The translations under genes and the position numbers were made by a program. From Bacteroidota bacterium (GTDB lineage Bacteria; Bacteroidota; Bacteroidia; Chitinophagales; Chitinophagaceae), in assembly GCA_023429985.1 (NCBI GenBank), contig JAEZCV010000197.1, positions 1-17,122 of the forward strand: DNA of 17,122 nucleotides, read 5' to 3'. The notes beneath the pieces were generated by a model that was not told the DNA's origin, made no database searches, and was given only the letters and a program-made list of their open reading frames with translations. Below, one piece after another: positions 13,615 through 17,122 of the stretch; the first letter of the stretch is position 1, and each line of letters begins with the position of its first letter.

Positions 13615-14883
13615 TCAGGCTCTATCCAGCAGCTCCTCCAGCTTTTTCAGAAGTGCAGATTCTGACCTGTTGGTACCGCTCACCGATTTGGCAATATCAG
13701 CACAGGCAGATAGAATTTCCTGCTTGAATAACCGGGTAAGTACAGGCCTGGTTTCGTCTATAAACCCTGCAAACACGTTGAAACTTTCCATAGCATCCCT
13801 GTTCTCCTCTTCCAGCCAGTCGAAAACCGAAATGATCTGCAGTGAACTATCAGAACCATATTCGTCAAGGCTTTCTTCCAACCGGGCCAGCTTAGTTTCT
13901 ACTACATTCTTTACCGCTGCTCTTTCATTAGCTTTTATGGTTTGATCGGAAGCAGCAATAGCATAAAATAAAAAACCAAGCTTTTCATACAGGTCCTTAT
14001 AAAAACCAATGTTGGTAATGTTTTTTACTGCACTCTTACCTTCCAAACCGGGAATGGCCATCAAAGGAACATGGGTCAGGTAGGCCATGCGCTTTGTAAG
14101 ACTTTTATTAATGATTCCTTCAATCCAGCTTCTTTTGTGGGTGATCATTACGTGCAGGCCAATGTTTTTTTCCCTTCCAAAAGCATGTAAGGTTTCTTCA
14201 TAATTTTCACCTGTAAGATGCACACTGTTAATTTGTTCTACGGAGAAATGCTGCGCTATCTTTTCGTTGATGAGTTTTAAACGATGGGCATCTTCCCGCA
14301 TGGCGCCCACATCATTTTCATTAGGCGTAACTATGGCCAGTTCAATTTTAGCCTCAATTTTTTTAGCAAGATCAAATACAGGCTGAAGAACCGAAAAATT
14401 CTCACCAGGTTCATAAACCGATATTAAAATATTGAAAGGTCCGTCAATTTTAAAGTTTCCGGGAACGGCAATAAGTGGAACACTGGTCTTGCTAATAATA
14501 TCAGCCACCTTACTTCCAATAATCTTTCTTCTCAGGCCACTGTTTCCCAGTGAGCCCATTACAATAACATCTACCGCATATTTATGAACCGCATTTAAAA
14601 TGGCTTTTGTTACATCACCCTTCACTATAGAAGTAATACAATTCACTTTACTTTCTGCCCATATCTTTTTCCTTATAGCAGAAAGTTTCCTTCTGGCCTT
14701 ACCGGAAATGGACCTGTTATAATCTTCTACCAACTGCTTATTTCCCGAATACCGGGATTCGAGTTCTTCACAAGCATGTAGCAACCTGATTTCCGAACCT
14801 GTTTTTTTTGCCAACTCAACTGCGTAATCCATAGCGTTGAAAGAGAAATCTGAAAAATCTACCGGAACTAAAATATTATTCAT
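13615..14883 (-). CDS. Tandem universal stress protein with C-terminal TerB-like helical domain
   Basis: The protein has 422 residues. Usp domain 1 (~1-142) starts MNNILVPVDFSDFSFNAMDY and has the complete ATP-binding motif G110-x2-G113-x9-G123-S124 (MGSLGNSGLRRKIIGS), then TSVPLIAVPG. Usp domain 2 (~148-280) keeps the fold (NILISVYEPG, HVMITHK, HVPLMAIPG) but not the glycine motif, so it probably does not bind ATP. Residues ~290-422 form a helical tail, with LGFLFYAIAASDQTIKANER resembling the first helices of TerB/tellurite-resistance-type domains; this part is tentative. Two-domain Usp proteins are common in Bacteroidota and respond to starvation, low oxygen or stress. It lies downstream of the hemerythrin-like gene on the same strand, with a 116-base gap. 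Confidence 0.88.
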   Translation of the reverse strand: MNNILVPVDFSDFSFNAMDYAVELAKKTGSEIRLLHACEELESRYSGNKQLVEDYNRSISGKARRKLSAIRKKIWAESKVNCITSIVKGDVTKAILNAVHKYAVDVIVMGSLGNSGLRRKIIGSKVADIISKTSVPLIAVPGNFKIDGPFNILISVYEPGENFSVLQPVFDLAKKIEAKIELAIVTPNENDVGAMREDAHRLKLINEKIAQHFSVEQINSVHLTGENYEETLHAFGREKNIGLHVMITHKRSWIEGIINKSLTKRMAYLTHVPLMAIPGLEGKSAVKNITNIGFYKDLYEKLGFLFYAIAASDQTIKANERAAVKNVVETKLARLEESLDEYGSDSSLQIISVFDWLEEENRDAMESFNVFAGFIDETRPVLTRLFKQEILSACADIAKSVSGTNRSESALLKKLEELLDRA

Positions 14884-14922
14884 ACTTCTTTGTTTTTCTG
14901 TTATTAATTTCCTCTGCTGGTA

Positions 14923-14940
14923 TAAGATACCTTAAGATAC
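14923..14940. promoter_or_regulatory. Short direct repeat upstream of the Usp gene
   Basis: TAAGATAC occurs twice with a 2-base gap, so the copies are 10 bases apart (one helical turn), 40 bases before the ATG at 14883. On the gene's strand it reads GTATCTTAAGGTATCTTA. It could be an operator or a promoter-like duplication; no full TAnnTTTG is present in the gap. Confidence 0.35.
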
Positions 14941-14999
14941 ATAATTATAAAAAAGAGGTTACTTAGCAGGCTATTAACTGACTACCATACCTGTTTTCA

Positions 15000-15482
15000 T
15001 CAGGATTTGGACAGCCAGAATTCATCTTCCCAAACCGGGATTTTCTCTGCATGGCCATGTGATGCAAGAAGGGCATTCAATTGCTCCTCTGTTGCCACTT
15101 CTTCAATGAAATTAAACAACTGCCTTTCTTCAAAACGCACATGGTCGGTGATCATTATGGCCAGCATTTCAAACTGGTCGGGAGTTGGTATTTCGGCAAT
15201 GTTCTTTATTTGCAATCGCAGCTGGCGATGTTCATCAATCATCCTTTTGAAAAAAGGATCTTCGGCAGGCAGAATCTTTCCAAACTCAACTTCTTCTTCG
15301 GCAAAATGCTTTTCCATAAAATTTTCGGCAAACCACAACGTGTATGCGACAATACGTGCGGGTTCACGGTTAAGTTTTATTCCCTGCCTGATCTTCCAGG
15401 CAAGCAATAAGGTTTCGTGGTGCTCGCGCGACAAAGGTGCAAGCTGGTGGCTGCGTTTAATAGGTTTGATTTCTTTATCCAT
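15000..15482 (-). CDS. Hemerythrin-like di-iron protein
   Basis: The protein has 160 residues from the ATG at 15482. The frame is open to 15557, but a promoter-like element (15518-15525) lies inside that extension and the fold begins after MDKEIKPIKR. Ligands of a hemerythrin-type four-helix bundle are present: LSREHHE (H21/H22), KHFAEEE (H59, E63), DEHRQL (H85) and DHVRFEE (H114, E118). These give the H...HxxxE...H...HxxxE order that holds two irons. Such proteins bind or sense oxygen, nitric oxide or iron. No signal peptide is present, so it acts in the cytoplasm. The adjacent Usp gene fits a low-oxygen or redox stress setting; that link is inference. Confidence 0.88.
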   Translation of the reverse strand: MDKEIKPIKRSHQLAPLSREHHETLLLAWKIRQGIKLNREPARIVAYTLWFAENFMEKHFAEEEVEFGKILPAEDPFFKRMIDEHRQLRLQIKNIAEIPTPDQFEMLAIMITDHVRFEERQLFNFIEEVATEEQLNALLASHGHAEKIPVWEDEFWLSKS

Positions 15483-15517
15483 AACAAAGAATAAGGGGGA
15501 TTGGTTCAAAACTCGTT

Positions 15518-15525
15518 CAAAGCTA
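15518..15525 (-). promoter_or_regulatory. Candidate -7 element of the hemerythrin-like gene
   Basis: CAAAGCTA on the plus strand reads TAGCTTTG on the gene's strand and fits TAnnTTTG. The expected transcription start is about 30 bases before the ATG at 15482. The -33 position does not match TTTG. Confidence 0.45.
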
Positions 15526-15635
15526 TGAAAGGAAGTATAAATAAGGATGATGAGCACGCAGGGATCATATGAACTAAATCATATTTAGATAAAGAAGGGC
15601 AAACAGAAACACCCCGCAGCAGTGCAACACAATCG

Positions 15636-15655
15636 CCTGCCTTACGACAGGCAGG
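15636..15655. repeat. REP-like palindrome downstream of the DUF4153-type gene
   Basis: CCTGCCT (15636-15642) and AGGCAGG (15649-15655) form a perfect 7 bp stem with loop TACGAC, 16 bases after the minus-strand stop at 15671. No T-run follows on that strand. Palindromes built on CCTGCC...GGCAGG are, from memory, frequent in Bacteroidota intergenic DNA. Confidence 0.6.
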
Positions 15656-15670
15656 GTTAGGCTTTTGCAA

Positions 15671-16915
15671 TTATTTAAAATCAAAAAGAAAAGGAAATAA
15701 GAACGTAACCATAGCGGCCCAGAAAAAATATACAGGCAGGAAAGATGCAATAGCATTGGCTACATTACTCAAATCGGAGTTTTTGCGAGTACTTTTAAAT
15801 AACCGGATAGTTACCATTACAAGGTTAACTAGTATCAGGATATTTCCACCCAAAACTGCAACACGATTGGGGGTGATGCCCCATTCAGAAATTCGAAACA
15901 GGATGGCAGATAATGCAATTCCATTAACCATTATGGTAAGAGCTGAAAGCAGGAAAAGCACCCAGACTTCATTACGCGTTTTACCTGTTTTAACTGTTCC
16001 GGCAATTGAAAAGAATATAATGGCCATTACAGCTATTAAAAGTGCATTGAAGATCAATAAGAATTCACGATCGGTATATGGATCCTTTCCTGAAAACACC
16101 ATGGCAACCAGGTATATTAACATGATTATTAAAACAACAGGACTGAATATTTTTGCGATTACCGGGGAAACTTTTCCCACCAGTTGAGGATTGGCGCGAA
16201 TAAGATAAGTACCAACTATTGGAGCGGCAGGAAGTGCAAAAGCGAGTATGTATTCAAAATAAACTCCTTCAACCTGGATATCTATAACAGAAAATAAAGC
16301 AACGGTAAGCCCCGTCAGAATTGCCCCGGCGATTAGAATGAGTGCAGTAATTACCACCAGGTCGCCATTAAAATGCAAAAATGCGAGTCGTTCTTGTCCT
16401 TCAATTTGTTTTTTGCCCGTGAATGCCAGTCTTAAAACAAACCATAATACAATCAAAAGGTGAATGCAGGATAAAAGTATGGAATCACTTTCCCTAATAT
16501 CAGGCAGTGCGTTTATGAAAAATAATCCAAACAACGATATTGCTGCAATGATGGTATTAAGTTTAGGCGAAAGATTATTCTTCCAGGCAAAATATGCGGT
16601 AAGTACAGGGAAGAGAATAAATCCAATATTTCTTGGATAAAAGAAATCCTCATTTATGTTGAGAAAGGCAGGCAGTTTGGCGATGGTACCAGCAATGAGG
16701 GTAGCCAGGATCACAAAAACCAGGTCGTTTTTACCGCCCCAGGAAATATCGGGTTCGGAATAGTGAAGTCTTTCATACCAGGTTGCGATCACCGGGTTAG
16801 ATCCATTTTCCGGGTAAATTAACTGTATGGCCTTTTTAAAGGATGATTTATCTGAGCGATATAATCTTTCCGGCTGGGCAGGGTTTTCAATGTTCGAGAT
16901 AATCTCATTTTTCAT
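15671..16915 (-). CDS. Multi-pass membrane protein, DUF4153-like
   Basis: The protein has 414 residues from the ATG at 16915. The open frame extends to a TTG at 16945, but that codon falls at the predicted transcription start, so I reject it. An N-terminal cytoplasmic part (~1-65, including PVIATWYERLHYSEPDISWG) precedes about 11 hydrophobic helices. The segment RISEWGITPNRVAVLGGNIL, between the ninth and tenth helices, is a pattern I associate with DUF4153 membrane proteins, whose function is unknown. No transport motif is recognised. It is transcribed from its own Bacteroidota-type promoter and a palindrome lies after the stop. The family call is moderately sure; that it is an integral inner-membrane protein is sure. 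Confidence 0.75.
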   Translation of the reverse strand: MKNEIISNIENPAQPERLYRSDKSSFKKAIQLIYPENGSNPVIATWYERLHYSEPDISWGGKNDLVFVILATLIAGTIAKLPAFLNINEDFFYPRNIGFILFPVLTAYFAWKNNLSPKLNTIIAAISLFGLFFINALPDIRESDSILLSCIHLLIVLWFVLRLAFTGKKQIEGQERLAFLHFNGDLVVITALILIAGAILTGLTVALFSVIDIQVEGVYFEYILAFALPAAPIVGTYLIRANPQLVGKVSPVIAKIFSPVVLIIMLIYLVAMVFSGKDPYTDREFLLIFNALLIAVMAIIFFSIAGTVKTGKTRNEVWVLFLLSALTIMVNGIALSAILFRISEWGITPNRVAVLGGNILILVNLVMVTIRLFKSTRKNSDLSNVANAIASFLPVYFFWAAMVTFLFPFLFDFK

Positions 16916-16949
16916 AAACTGGTAATTTGCTTTAAATGACGGCAAAGTA

Positions 16950-16980
16950 CAAAGATAATAAAAGTGCTTTGTATTACAAA
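16950..16980 (-). promoter_or_regulatory. Bacteroidota-type promoter of the DUF4153-like gene
   Basis: On the gene's strand, TTTG (16980-16977), a 19-base spacer and TATCTTTG (16957-16950) match the TTTG-N19-TAnnTTTG consensus exactly. The start of transcription is expected near 16943-16945, giving a leader of about 28-30 bases to the ATG at 16915. Confidence 0.8.
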
Positions 16981-16996
16981 GTGATGAGTGGGAAAT

Positions 16997-17038
16997 GGTG
17001 AGTGGTGAGTGGTGAGTGGTGAGTGGTGAGTAGTGAGT
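16997..17038. repeat. Tandem repeat, 7 bp unit x 6
   Basis: Five copies of GGTGAGT run from 16997 to 17031, followed by one variant copy (AGTGAGT, 17032-17038). It lies directly upstream of the promoter of the minus-strand membrane protein gene and next to the period-11 array. Confidence 0.9.
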
Positions 17039-17044
17039 AGTCGA

Positions 17045-17122
17045 CCGTTCAACGACCGTTCAACAACCATTCAACAACTGTTCATCAACCATTCAACAAC
17101 TGTTCAACTACCATTCAACAAC
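17045..17122. repeat. Tandem repeat, 11 bp unit, ~7 copies, runs off the window
   Basis: Units such as CCGTTCAACGA, CCGTTCAACAA, CCATTCAACAA and CTGTTCATCAA follow each other with period 11 from 17045 to the last base. Copies vary mainly at positions 2-3 and 8-10. No gene is visible between 16946 and 17122. Confidence 0.9.

Noticed and set aside
15483..15557. Upstream ATG at 15557 for the hemerythrin-like gene
   Set aside because: The extension carries a promoter-like element and would add 25 residues that precede the fold without resembling a signal peptide.
16916..16945. TTG start at 16945 for the DUF4153-like gene
   Set aside because: It lies at the predicted transcription start, leaving no leader; the ATG at 16915 is a better start.
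16997..17122. CRISPR array
   Set aside because: Units of 7 and 11 bases are contiguous, with no unique spacers and no cas genes in the window.

Overview
The window looks like a piece of a Bacteroidota chromosome, most likely from the Chitinophagaceae or a near relative. This rests on the strong Bacteroidota-type promoter upstream of 16915 (TTTG, 19 bases, TATCTTTG), the scarcity of Shine-Dalgarno sequences, the HisKA_3/NarL two-component pair, META and SIMPL lipoproteins, and many orphan secreted proteins. The family assignment is inference; no ribosomal RNA or core marker gene is present.

Region 1 (1-4326) is visibly AT-rich. It holds six genes of little-known function, all on the minus strand: a secreted orphan running off the window, a TraB/ChaN-like protein, a Cys-rich putative zinc protein, a C-terminally membrane-anchored protein, a small secreted protein and a secreted CarboxypepD_reg-like protein. 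It reads as accessory DNA.

Region 2 (4327-5650) is a repeat-rich gap and one plus-strand gene (4906-5475) of a Bacteroidota orphan family. A ~150 bp imperfect palindrome with a perfect 12 bp core stem and an 8 bp x 4 tandem repeat precede the gene. The first copy of a dispersed intergenic repeat follows it.

Region 3 (5654-9749) is a tightly overlapping minus-strand operon of lipoprotein, seven-helix membrane protein, histidine kinase without an obvious sensor domain, and NarL-type response regulator. It is divergent from a secreted, beta-rich, probably outer-membrane protein. The membrane protein and lipoprotein are good candidates for the missing sensory input.

Region 4 (9750-13242) contains small envelope and stress genes: a Spy/CpxP-like periplasmic protein, an SRPBCC protein, a META/HslJ-type lipoprotein, a DUF2200 protein and a SIMPL lipoprotein. 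Further copies of the repeat family built on ACGCAGAGGGCGCAAAG separate them.

Region 5 (13243-17122) has tRNA-Leu(CAG) with its terminator, a two-Usp-domain protein with a helical TerB-like tail, a hemerythrin-like di-iron protein, and an 11-helix DUF4153-type membrane protein whose promoter can be read directly. It ends in two tandem repeat arrays with periods 7 and 11.

No transposase, integrase, CRISPR array or recognisable defence system is visible. The most noteworthy items are the palindrome and tandem-repeat architecture around the 4906 gene, the dispersed repeat family, the four-gene sensory operon and the Usp-Usp-TerB-like fusion.
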